64,000 nucleotides of DNA from positions 3,073 to 67,072 of the forward strand of contig DATLNC010000265.1 in assembly GCA_035536935.1 (NCBI GenBank), read 5' to 3'. Position 1 is the first letter of the stretch. The number at the start of each line of letters is the position of its first letter. Position numbers and translations under genes: made by a program. The notes beneath the pieces were generated by a model, which was given only the letters and a program-made list of their open reading frames with translations, did no database searches and was not told the DNA's origin. The stretch comes from DATMER01 sp035536935. Its GTDB lineage: Bacteria > Acidobacteriota > Thermoanaerobaculia > Multivoradales > UBA5704. Positions 1 to 9,008 of the stretch are shown here, piece after piece.

Positions 1-2981
1 CGCGAGCTGGGGATCCGGCTCCTGGGCGTGCTCGTCGATCTCCGGCGCGACCTCCACGTCGGGAGTCACGCCGGCATTCTCGACCTGCGGACCGCCGGCC
101 GGCGGCTTGAAGGCGAGGGCGGGCACGCCCACCTCCCCGTTGTCGACGAGCAGCGGCATGCCGACGTTGCCGATCGTCGCGCCGGCGGTGCGGCTGCCGA
201 CGATCGGACCGAGGCCCGCGGCACGGAAATAGATCGCGAACGCGTCCCCGCCCGAGATCGTGTTGTTGTTCGTCAGCAGCACCTTCGGTCCGTGCACCGC
301 CGCCCCGGGGACGCGGGTGTCGTTTCCATGGCGCTGTCCGTAGGCCGCGAGCGGGATGCGCCGCAGGTGCTCGATCATCGAGGCGGGGAAGAGCCCGCCG
401 CTGTTCCAGCGGATATCGACGATCAGTGCCTCCCTGTCGATCTGCGCGAAGAAGTCGCGGGCGAAGCGGGCGATACCGGCGCGGCCGGTGTTCGGCACGT
501 GGACATAGCCGCACCGGCCGGCGGTCGCCCGCGCGATCCGGGCGCGGTTGCCGTTCACCCAGTCGACGTAGCGGGCCTCCATGTCGCTCGCGGCCGGTGT
601 GACCTTCACCGTCCGCGCGCCGCGGCCGTCCGGGGCCGGACCGATCGTGAGAGCCATCTCCTTGCCTGCGACGAGCAGGGAGTAGATGTCGTCGGTGGCC
701 GTGACCTCGCGGCCGTCGACGGCCAGCACGAAGTCGCCCGGATGGACCTCCGCCGTGGCGAGCGGCGAGCGGGTCTCGGGCGCGCTGCCGTCGCCGCGGA
801 CGATGCGTTCGATGCGGTAGCGGCCCTGCTCGACGGCAAAGTCGCATCCGAGGACCCCAGGGGGGCTCCCGGGGTACTGCGGCATGTCGCCGCCGAAGGC
901 CCAGGTGTGCGACGTCCCGAGCTCCGCGACCAGGAGTCCCAGCAGGTAGTTGAGGTCCTCGCGGCTGCCGACGCTCGGCAGGAGACGCTCGTACCGCGTC
1001 CGCAGGGCCGGCCAGTCGACGCCGTTCATCGAAGGCTCGTGGAAGTAGTCGCGTTCGAGGCGCCACGCGTCGTGGAAGATCTGCCGCCACTCCTGGACCG
1101 GATCGAGCTCCATGGCGAGCCGGTTCAAATCGAAACCGTCGCCGGCGCGCGGGAGCCACGACAGCCGGTCTCCCGACCGGACGAGCACGGCCCCGCGCTC
1201 GGCGCGGTAGTCGGCGGCGTCCTCCGCGACCGTCTCTTCGTGCGCCTGCGCGGGATCGAAGGAGCGCAGCGACTGCGCGCCCGTGCGCCGGTCGCGCGCG
1301 AGGTAGAAGAGCCGGCCTCCGGCGAACGCCAGCTGCGAAAGCGAGCCCGAGCCGATCGGCAGGCGTTCCACCGTCGCCGAGCCGTCGGGCGGCATCGCGT
1401 AGACGGCGATTGTGTCGTTGAAGCCGAAGGTCTGCTCGAAGTCGCTGAACGAGGTCTGGAAGGTTCGCGCGGAGAGGAAGTAGACGCGCTTCCCGGAAGC
1501 GTCGACAGCCGGCGAAGCGTCGTCGGTCATCCCGTCGCCCAGCGGCGTGCTCTTCCCGCTGGAGCCGTCGTAGCGGTAGAGACGGTTGAGCAGGTTGTCC
1601 TCCATCTTCGCGTAGACGACCGACGCGCTGTCGGGGGTCCAGTCGTACCCCTCGATCGGCGCGGTGCGCGAGGTGTCGATCCGGACGACGGCGCCGGTGG
1701 CGACGTCGAGGAGGCTCAGCGACTGCGTCTGATCGGCGAACAGCAGCTTGCGTCCGTCGGGGGACCAGCGCAAACCCTGGCGAAAGCCGGGGCCCTCGCG
1801 GGTGAGCCTCCGGCCCGCCGCTTCGTCGGGGCTCCGGAGATAGATCTCGTATTCGCCGCTCGCGTCGGACGAGTAGGCGATCTGCCGCCCGTCCGGCGAG
1901 TAGACCGCGCCGTGCTCGCGGACGCCCGAGGTCCGCGTCAGGTTGTCCGCGGCTCCCGTCGCCGCCGTGATCTCGAACAGCTCGCCGCGTCCGCTGACGA
2001 GGGCGTGCTCGCCGCCGGGCGCGACCGCGAAGGAGGTCACGTACGGCGCCACCGCGGCCTGCCGCGGCGCCTTCTCCGGGAGCTCTTCGCCCACGGTGAC
2101 GCTCAGCGTTTCGTCTCTGCCGCCTGCGATCGAAAACACGTGCAGCTCGCCGCCGAGCTCATAGATGATCCGTGGACGGCCTCCAGGGGCGAGGCTCGGG
2201 TGGCGCACGTCGGCATCGCGATGATGTGTCAGCTGCCGGACCCTTCGGCTGCCCACCTCGTACTCGTAGAGGTTCATGCGGCCGTCGCGGTCGGAAGCGA
2301 AGTAGATCGAGTCCCTCCACCACATCGGGAAGACGTCGTTGCCGTCCGAGGCCGCGACGGCCGTCTCGCGGCGGGCGGCGAAGTCATACACCGAGATCGT
2401 GGCGCGCCGTCCTCCGCGATAGCCGCGGAACGGATTCCAGGACTCGCTCGAATTGCGATTGAAGGCGATCTGCCTGCCGTCGGGAGACAGCGATCCGGGT
2501 CCGCCCTGCGCCATTGGAAGCTGCACCGCCGCGCCTCCCTCCCGCGGGACGGTGAAGAGCTTGTCGAGGGGATGCGTGAAGCTGCTGCGCCGCGACGTGA
2601 ACAGAATCGAGCGGCCGTCGGGAGTCCAGCCGACAAGGAATTCGAACGCGGGATGATGTGTCAGGCGCCGCGGCGCACCACCGCTGATCGGCACCACGTA
2701 CACGTCGAAATTGCCCTCCGCGAGCGCGGTGAAGGCAACGAGCTTGCCGTCCGGCGAGATCCGGGCGTTGAGCTCCTTGCCCGGGAAGCGGGTGAGGCGC
2801 GCCGCGCGCCCGCCCGCGCTGGGGACGAGCCACAGGTCGTCGGCATACGTGAAGACGACCGAGCCGCCGTTGAGGTCCGGATAGCGGAGCAGACGGGTGG
2901 TCTCGGCCGCAAGAGCGGAGGCCGCGAAAAGGAGGAAGAAGAGCAGCCGCGGGATCTTTCCAGGATCTTTCCAGGTGCCAT
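1..2981 (-). CDS. Tricorn-type S41 peptidase, 3' end outside window, start region frameshifted
   Basis: The minus strand is open from the left edge to about 2961 and reads as a tricorn protease homologue: a hydrophobic signal segment (PRLLFFLLFAASALA), then WD/TolB-like beta-propeller repeats (APDG/SPDGR motifs, roughly the first 650 residues), a helical C1-like region, a PDZ-like stretch (PGDFVLAVDGREV) and the S41 catalytic core with the nucleophile motif TISGGDAFAIYF near 860-100. Tricorn degrades peptides released by energy-dependent proteases; this copy has a signal peptide and is probably periplasmic. About 80 C-terminal residues are missing by comparison with the usual family length near 1070. 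The only good start, ATG at 2981, is out of frame with the body because of an 11-bp tandem duplication at 2952-2973. Deleting one copy restores an uninterrupted frame. In the present sequence there is no in-frame ATG, GTG or TTG between the upstream stop at 3007-3009 and the signal peptide. Confidence 0.85.
2952..2973. repeat. 11-bp tandem duplication at the start of the tricorn gene
   Basis: The unit ggatctttcca occurs twice in perfect tandem and the period runs on for two more bases. Because 11 is not a multiple of 3, it separates the ATG at 2981 from the tricorn frame. One copy gives a normal N-terminus of MAPGKIPRLL followed by the signal peptide. Confidence 0.9.
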
Positions 2982-3006
2982 GGGGGCTCTCTAGACGACC
3001 GGCGCT

Positions 3007-3111
3007 TCAGTCGTCTTGGATGTCGCTTGCGCTCTTGGACGTCTCTTGCGCGCCCCGGCGGTACTCCGCGGGCGTGATTCCGAAGGCGCGCCGGAAGGGC
3101 CATACGTAATG
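3007..3111 (-). pseudogene. AraC/XylS-family regulator, C-terminal remnant
   Basis: A short minus-strand reading frame encodes HYVWPFRRAFGITPAEYRR and then a polar tail to TGA at 3007-3009. The F-R-x-A-F-G-I-T-P-x-x-Y-R pattern is the last helix-turn-helix signature of AraC-family activators. Nothing upstream in the frame resembles the rest of the DNA-binding domain or a sensor domain, and a terminator hairpin and another gene lie immediately beyond. It is therefore a decayed 3' fragment. It sits directly upstream of, and in frame with, the tricorn gene. Confidence 0.65.
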
Positions 3112-3147
3112 GGGGGCATGGCCGTGGAGGATACACCAGACGCAAAC

Positions 3148-3175
3148 GCCCCTGGTGCCGGGAGGCACCAGGGGC
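3148..3175 (-). terminator. Hairpin terminator after the BNR/P-domain gene
   Basis: A perfect 12-bp stem (gcccctggtgcc) with a 4-nt loop begins ten bases past the stop codon of the minus-strand gene at 3185. The T-tract is weak (GTTTGCGT). Confidence 0.7.
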
Positions 3176-3184
3176 ATCCTGCGC

Positions 3185-6055
3185 TCAGTTCGTCCGGAAG
3201 TCGATCTCCCAGAATCCCAGAGTTCCGGTATCCGCCGCGGCTAGGTCGCGCACGCGCAGCTTCCACGCGCCGTTGATGGCCTTGCCGGTGAACGCCGAGA
3301 GCGCCGCCGCCGGGGCCGTGAGGTCGGCGTAGACGGTCTTGATGTTGTCGGTGGTGGTGCCCGTCAGGTTGTGGAGCAGCACGGTCGTGTTGTCGGGGCC
3401 GATCAAGGCCACCTCCAGGTCTCCCTGGTAGGTGTGAGTGATGTCCACCCGCACCCTCAGGCTGACGATGGTTCCCGTGGCCGCCACGTTGATCGTGCTG
3501 GTGATGCCGGTCGCGTTGTTGTCCGGGATCGCCGTGTTGGCCGTGAGCGTCGAGTAGCCGTTGAACGTCACCTTCCAGGAATTCAGCGTCCCGGTGTCGG
3601 CCGGGCCCAGGTCGCGCACCCGCAGCTTCCAGGCTCCCGAGGTGTTCTTGGTGTTGAACGCCGTCAGGGCCTGCGCCGAGCGCGTGGTGATGTTGTAGGT
3701 CGTGTTGATGTTGTCGGTGGTGGTGCCCGTCAGGTTGTGCAGCAGGACCGTCGTGTTGTCCGGACCGATCAGCGCCACTTCCAGGTCGCCCTGGTAGGTG
3801 TGGGTGATGCCCACGTTGACGCTGACGCTCGTGATCGTCATCGAGTTGGGCACGTTGATCGTGCTGGTGACGCCCGTGGCGTTGTTGTCGGGGATCGCCA
3901 CGGCGGGAGCGGAAGAGAAGGTCAAAACCTGGTTGCCGCTGCAGGCGCTGGTGGTCGCCGTCGCCTGGGCCGAGTTGGCCGAGGCGCAGGCGCCCACCGC
4001 CTGGACGACGTAGAAGTAGGCCGTATTGCAGGTCAGGCCGGTGTCGGAGAACGACGCGATGGGCGAGGTGCCGGCCAGGCTGTACGGGCCGCCGCTCGTG
4101 GTCGAGCGCAGGATGTTGTACGAGGTCGCGCCCGCGGAGGCGGTCCACGCCACGTTGATCTGGGTCTGGCTCGCGGCAGCCGCAGACACTCCGGTCGGCA
4201 CCGCCGGCGGCACGCAGGCCGAGCCGAAGTCGACGACGGCGAAGCCTACGTTCTCCTTCTGGGTGTTGGTGGACGAGCCGGGGTAGAAGTGCCGCGAGTC
4301 GACCCAGGCCATGTAGGCCTTGCCGTTTTTCACGTCGAGGCCCATGTACTCGCCGTACTGGTTGGGGTTGCGGTTGGCGTTGTCGATGGTGTTCTCGTCG
4401 GTGTAGCTGATGCCGCTGTTGTTGAACTCGGCCGACGGCTGGCTGGCCCTGGTATTGGCCTCGAAGCTCACGCCGCAGTTGGTCGAGCGGGTCGTGTAGT
4501 ACTCCACCTTCCGGTTGTTGACGTCGTTTCGGGCGTCGTGCCAAGCGACCACGACGCTGCCGTTGGACTGGTCCACCTGCAGGAAGGGGTGGAACTGGGT
4601 GCGGCCCGCGAGGCCGTCGTCGTTGACCTTGACCGGCGCCAGCCAGGTGGCGCCGTTGTTGGTCGAGCGGGTGACCCAGATGTCGGTCTCTGTGGCACCG
4701 CCCGAGGTGTAGTCGCCGTAGGTGGCGTAGAGCGTGCCGTCGCAGGGTCCGCCCGAGTTGTCGACGTCGACGGCGCCGAAGGGAGCGATGCCGCGGCTGT
4801 CGGCGACCGGCGGCATGTTGGTGCCGGAGAAGCCGGTCAGGTTGTGGTCATGCACCTGGACCGCCGCGGACCAGGAAACGCCGCCGTTGGTGGACCGGCT
4901 GTACCACATCCGCTCGTCGGTGCAGGTGCTCGCGCCGCAGGCGAGCGATTCCCAGACCACGTGCACGGTGCCGTTCTTCTGCACCGCGATCTCGCAGCCG
5001 AGGTCGATGCCGCCGACCGGAGCGGTCGGCAGGTCCACCTCGGTCCAGGTCACGCCGTTGTTCGAGGAGTAGGCGAACTTCTCGTTGTTGGCGCGGTCCC
5101 AGCAGGTGTAGTGGCGGCCATAGAAGGGGCTCGCCAGCGTGTTGTCGATGACGTAGAAGTTCTTGTCTTCGAGGGTCCCGGTAGCCCACGCGTTCTTGAT
5201 CACGCCCTGCTTGACCCAGGTCGCGCCGCCGTCGGCCGAGCGCGCCACGATCATCGAATATTGAGTCGTAGTGACGCCGCGGCAGAGCAGCATGTAGTTG
5301 AGGAAGACCTCGTTGTTGTCGTTCCAATAGAGCGCCGGATCGGAGCCGGTGATGGTGCCGGTGCAGGAGCCCAGGGTGAACACGTTGTTCGACGGCGCGC
5401 AGGTGTAGTCCCAGGTCGCTCCGCCGTTGCTCGAGTAGAAGACCGACTGCGTGTCCTCGTTGTTGCAGGCGGCGCCGGCGTTGCCCCAGGCGTTGGCGGC
5501 GGCGACCATCTGGTTGGTGTTGCGGTGGTTGACCGCGATCTGGATCTCGCCGTCGTAGTCGAGGGGCGCGGGGCTGTCGGTCGAAGCCGCGTTGCGGTTG
5601 GTGCCAGCCGTAGCGAAGGCGTCGATGCCGGTGATCTCGGAACCGGTGTCGGCGGGCCACCGGCTCAGCACCTGATTGACGTGCTCGTCGCCGTAGAGGC
5701 TGCGCGCCAGAGCCTGGTTGAGCTCCATCCACCGGACGTGGTGCTCCTGGGTGATGCGCGGCACGACGATCTCGTAGTGCCTCACCTCCATGTCGATCTC
5801 CAGGTAATCGAGCGGCGACAGCGGCATTCTCTTCAGGAGCGCATCGACGGCCGCGCGGTTCCTGTGGTCTGCGTTCGCCTGCTTTTCCAGCTCCTTGAGG
5901 GCGGGATCGCGATTGAAAGCGTCATAGGCGGGGCGGAGCTTTTCGTGGAGCGCCGCCTTCGATATGGATTCGATCTCTTGCGCGCGGGCCATGCCGGTCG
6001 TCGCAAGCGCGGCGAGGCATAGGGGGGCCAACAGGATACGTGCCATCCTTCGCAT
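3185..6055 (-). CDS. Secreted BNR-repeat (sialidase-fold) protein with FnIII and two P domains
   Basis: About 956 residues. The start is the ATG at 6055, preceded by GGAGGTTGTACTTTT and followed by a signal peptide (MRRMARILLAPLCLAAL...ARA). A longer upstream ATG at 6115 lacks a ribosome site. After a helical N-terminal region comes a six-bladed-propeller-like part with Asp-box/BNR motifs (SADGGATW, STNGGVSW, STNNGATW, SSNNGVTW). A fibronectin type III domain follows (PTGVSAAAASQTQINVAWTA), then two tandem proprotein-convertase P domains that both carry HTYQGDLEVALIGPDNTTVL and end in LRVRDL. BNR proteins bind or cleave glycans, but no sialidase catalytic Arg/Tyr set could be assigned, so it may be a binding or surface protein. 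P domains are common C-terminal modules on secreted peptidases and hydrolases. Confidence 0.8.
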   Translation of the reverse strand: MRRMARILLAPLCLAALATTGMARAQEIESISKAALHEKLRPAYDAFNRDPALKELEKQANADHRNRAAVDALLKRMPLSPLDYLEIDMEVRHYEIVVPRITQEHHVRWMELNQALARSLYGDEHVNQVLSRWPADTGSEITGIDAFATAGTNRNAASTDSPAPLDYDGEIQIAVNHRNTNQMVAAANAWGNAGAACNNEDTQSVFYSSNGGATWDYTCAPSNNVFTLGSCTGTITGSDPALYWNDNNEVFLNYMLLCRGVTTTQYSMIVARSADGGATWVKQGVIKNAWATGTLEDKNFYVIDNTLASPFYGRHYTCWDRANNEKFAYSSNNGVTWTEVDLPTAPVGGIDLGCEIAVQKNGTVHVVWESLACGASTCTDERMWYSRSTNGGVSWSAAVQVHDHNLTGFSGTNMPPVADSRGIAPFGAVDVDNSGGPCDGTLYATYGDYTSGGATETDIWVTRSTNNGATWLAPVKVNDDGLAGRTQFHPFLQVDQSNGSVVVAWHDARNDVNNRKVEYYTTRSTNCGVSFEANTRASQPSAEFNNSGISYTDENTIDNANRNPNQYGEYMGLDVKNGKAYMAWVDSRHFYPGSSTNTQKENVGFAVVDFGSACVPPAVPTGVSAAAASQTQINVAWTASAGATSYNILRSTTSGGPYSLAGTSPIASFSDTGLTCNTAYFYVVQAVGACASANSAQATATTSACSGNQVLTFSSAPAVAIPDNNATGVTSTINVPNSMTITSVSVNVGITHTYQGDLEVALIGPDNTTVLLHNLTGTTTDNINTTYNITTRSAQALTAFNTKNTSGAWKLRVRDLGPADTGTLNSWKVTFNGYSTLTANTAIPDNNATGITSTINVAATGTIVSLRVRVDITHTYQGDLEVALIGPDNTTVLLHNLTGTTTDNIKTVYADLTAPAAALSAFTGKAINGAWKLRVRDLAAADTGTLGFWEIDFRTN

Positions 6056-6221
6056 AAAAGTACAACCTCCGGGATATGGCTTCGAGACCGGATCATCCGG
6101 CCTGGTACCAAGCACAGCGAATGGATTGCGTTCCGGTGGGCTACTGGCAAGCTATCGGCAGGACTCCCACGCCCCCATTGAATATGGTGCTCGCCAGGGA
6201 GGAAAGCGAGCCGCGGACGGC
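6056..6221. other. Intergenic region, promoter for the BNR gene
   Basis: This 166-bp stretch separates two minus-strand genes. It holds the GGAGG ribosome site for the BNR gene (around 6068-6074). No convincing -35/-10 pair, terminator or repeat was found. Confidence 0.4.
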
Positions 6222-9008
6222 TCAGAGCCGCAGGTCGCGCCGGATCTGGCCGTACTCCAGGTCGAGCACCAGCACGCGGCCGCGGTCGTCGGTCAGGCAG
6301 AGGATCTGGCCTTGGAGGTGGCCCTGGAAGTGAACGGCCACCCGCTGGGCGCGTCCCAGGGTCACTTCGGCTTTGACGCGGCCGGTGCCGCGGTGGACCA
6401 CGAAGACGCGCGCGGCTGCCGGGCCGCAGGCCGAGCCCACCAGCCAGTCGCCGGTGATGGCCAGCTCTCCCGGCTCCCAGTCCTCTCCGGGAAGGGGGAT
6501 CTGGAGCAGCGGCGCGCCATGGATCTTCAGGTGGAGCACGGCGGCCGAGACCCACTGCTCGGCCACGGTGCCATCCGGCGCCACGGCGAGCTGGCGCGGG
6601 CCTCCCACGCCTCCGCGGGCGACGAGGGGCACTTCCTGACGGTTGCGGAGCTGGAGGGCGGGCACCTCGTAGGTCCAGGCTTCCGGCTCGCCGCCGCCGG
6701 AGGAGATTACCAACGAGCAACGCGTGGCCGAGCGGGCGAGCGCCATCACCGTGCGGCCCGCGAACGGCGTGCCCCAGGGGCCGTCGAAGCGCCGGGAGGT
6801 CGCGTCCACCGCGACCAGGCCCTCCGGCGAGACCACGAGCCAGAGGGCGCCGTCGTAGTCCGGGGCGAAGGCTTCGAAGCGGGCGTCGCACCACGGCTCC
6901 GCCCGCCGGCTCGCCAGGTCGATCCTCGCCAGGCGCCAGGACGTGCCCCGGCGGGCCAGTGCGATGGCCCGGTCCCCGAGGTCGGAGACCACCAGGTGAT
7001 GGGCCGGCTGGTCGAGCTCCGCCACCGGCCGGCCGGCGCGCGAGATCATCCGCACCCCGGCCTCCCCGAGCGCGACGACGGTCAGGCCGCTCGGCAGGAA
7101 CGCCGCGTCGAAGCCGGAGCGGGTGCCGATGTCCGAGCCCGCGATCTCGATCTTCCAGACTTTTTCACGGGCTATCCAGGGCTCGCGGCCAGGGAGGGGC
7201 AGGGCCGGCGTGTCGGCGCGCAGGGCGCCATCTTCTGCAAAAGCGACGAGCTGGCGGAAGCGGGCCGGCGACATGCGGGCGCCGAAGCGGCCCGAGTCCC
7301 GGGCCATGGCGCGCACCGCGGCCCGGGCCAGCGCCTTGGCGGCCGGGGTCTTCGGCCCCTGGCAGAGGGTGTCGGCGAAGGCGAGCCGCGTCGCAGCCCC
7401 CTCGGCGCGCCAGTTCTCCAGAATCGTGAGGGCGCGCTCCCGCACCTCCTCGAACAGCTCGGGCACGAGCGTAACCTTGCGCGCCAGCATGCGGCCGGCA
7501 GGGCCGCCGCCCTGCTCGATGGCACGGTCCATCCATTCGAGGGCCATGTGCCGCGCCTCGGGGATGGGCCAGATGGAATCCACGGCCGCGGCGTAGTCGC
7601 CGGCCTCGGCCAGCCCCGCTCCCCAGAGCAGCCGCAAGGCCTCGGCGTCCTCCTGGTTGCGCGTCCGCTCCAGACGGGTCACCGCGTCCGCGAAGGCGCC
7701 GGTGCGGCGGGCGATCCAGAAGGCGCGCTCCCGGTCGCCGGCCAGGAACCACTGGCGGACCACGAGGCCCGGCGGCAGCTCGCGCGCTTCGGCCATCTCG
7801 GCGGCGAGCCAGAGGGAGCCGTGGCGCTCCAGGAACGCGACCGCCTCTTCGTGCGCGTTGAGCACCTCGGCGAGCAGGAAGGCCGCCTCTTCGATCCGGC
7901 CCTGGGCCTCCAGCCGGTCGAAGGCCGCGCGGTAGATGCGCTGCAGCTCGGTGTGGAGGTCCGGAGCCAGTTGGAGGGCCGGCCGCGTCGACTCGGCTCG
8001 CAGCTCCAGATCACGCCGGGGCGACGGCAGCCGCAGGGGGAGAGCGCGGAGCGCCTCCCCGGCCTCGCCTCCGAGCGGGATGGCATAGCGCAGCGCCTCG
8101 CGCAGGTCCCCATCCTCGAACAGCTCGATCATCCTCTGGATGTAGGCGGCGTGGCGGCGGCCGAGCAGGTGCGACAGCCGTGACGCGACGGTGAGCCGGG
8201 CGGACAGGCGGTGGAAGCCGGCGGTCAGCCGCTGGCCCAGCGGGGCGGTGGTTCGCTTCGGCGAGGAAGACTGCGCCGGATGCGCGACGCCGAATTCCCA
8301 GGGGCCGGAGGTGGGCCGGGCGACCACGTCCCCGCCCGCAAGGGTGGGCCGCCGCCAGCCGCGCAGGGCCCAGCGCAGGGTCTGGGCTCCCCCCAGGACG
8401 AGCCCCACGGGCGAGAGTTGCCGCCTGGCGATGGAGGTCCGGCCGGTGGGCTCGCGCCGGCTCAAGGCGGCGAGCACTTCGGCCAGCTCGGGCGCGGCCT
8501 GCGGCACACCCCTCATGCGCGAGCGGGCGTCGAATGCCACTGCCTCCGGCACTGACAGGCGCGGCTGCGCAGGCGGCGCGCCGAGCGAGGCTGTGGCGAT
8601 CACTCCGAAGTCTTCCACGTCGAGCCAGGCCGCGGGGTCCTCCCGGTCCGCTTCGGCGGTCCTCTCCGTGACGGTGTGACCGGCGCGGGGGCGCACCACG
8701 GCGCCAGCCGGGGGATCGAGGGCGCGCAGCTCCTGCGCTTCCAGGGGTGCGCCCAGGAGCGCGTTGCCCGGTACCACCCGCTGCGCTACCAGTGGCAGCC
8801 CCGGCGAGCGGTCGGAGGCCACGCGGCGCGGCTCGGGCAGGCGGACGAGCCAGCCGCGCGGGACCCGGTAGACCGACGTGCCCGGCACCCAGAGCTCCAG
8901 CACCCGGCGGCGCGCCTCCAGAAGACCGGCGAGCGTGGCGTCGATCAGGAAACCCGAGGCCTCGACCACTCCGCGGAAGATCAGCGTGCGCGGCAGCGGT
9001 CCCCTCAC
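6222..9008 (-). CDS. Large beta-propeller protein of a MoxR-bpX-type ternary system
   Basis: About 928 residues. The start is placed at GTG 9008, whose GTGA overlaps the stop of the upstream gene, matching the coupling seen in the rest of the operon. The N-terminal ~350 residues are of unknown fold (RGVVEASGFLIDATLAGLLE). A central helical, TPR-like region follows (YIQRMIELFEDGDLREALRY, then the LYRAAFDRLE...EEAAFLLAEVL section). The last ~330 residues are a WD40/beta-propeller-like repeat region ending in LTDDRGRVLVLDLEYG. No signal peptide or membrane segment is seen, so it is cytoplasmic. Context with MoxR and the neighbouring propeller gene points to the large adaptor of a MoxR-vWA-beta-propeller ternary system (bpX6-like). 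The family name is an inference; no enzymatic motif is present. Confidence 0.6.
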   Translation of the reverse strand: MRGPLPRTLIFRGVVEASGFLIDATLAGLLEARRRVLELWVPGTSVYRVPRGWLVRLPEPRRVASDRSPGLPLVAQRVVPGNALLGAPLEAQELRALDPPAGAVVRPRAGHTVTERTAEADREDPAAWLDVEDFGVIATASLGAPPAQPRLSVPEAVAFDARSRMRGVPQAAPELAEVLAALSRREPTGRTSIARRQLSPVGLVLGGAQTLRWALRGWRRPTLAGGDVVARPTSGPWEFGVAHPAQSSSPKRTTAPLGQRLTAGFHRLSARLTVASRLSHLLGRRHAAYIQRMIELFEDGDLREALRYAIPLGGEAGEALRALPLRLPSPRRDLELRAESTRPALQLAPDLHTELQRIYRAAFDRLEAQGRIEEAAFLLAEVLNAHEEAVAFLERHGSLWLAAEMAEARELPPGLVVRQWFLAGDRERAFWIARRTGAFADAVTRLERTRNQEDAEALRLLWGAGLAEAGDYAAAVDSIWPIPEARHMALEWMDRAIEQGGGPAGRMLARKVTLVPELFEEVRERALTILENWRAEGAATRLAFADTLCQGPKTPAAKALARAAVRAMARDSGRFGARMSPARFRQLVAFAEDGALRADTPALPLPGREPWIAREKVWKIEIAGSDIGTRSGFDAAFLPSGLTVVALGEAGVRMISRAGRPVAELDQPAHHLVVSDLGDRAIALARRGTSWRLARIDLASRRAEPWCDARFEAFAPDYDGALWLVVSPEGLVAVDATSRRFDGPWGTPFAGRTVMALARSATRCSLVISSGGGEPEAWTYEVPALQLRNRQEVPLVARGGVGGPRQLAVAPDGTVAEQWVSAAVLHLKIHGAPLLQIPLPGEDWEPGELAITGDWLVGSACGPAAARVFVVHRGTGRVKAEVTLGRAQRVAVHFQGHLQGQILCLTDDRGRVLVLDLEYGQIRRDLRL

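Noticed and set aside
1121..1136. tRNA T-arm-like sequence ggttcaaatcgaaacc
   Set aside because: No acceptor or anticodon stems around it and it lies inside the tricorn coding region. No tRNA or rRNA was found in the window.
28..2994. A 988-codon plus-strand reading frame
   Set aside because: It is antisense to the tricorn protease, lacks domain-like sequence and arises from GC-rich codon bias.
3371..6022. An 883-codon plus-strand frame opposite the BNR protein
   Set aside because: Valine/arginine/glycine-rich shadow frame without recognisable motifs; the minus strand encodes clear domains.
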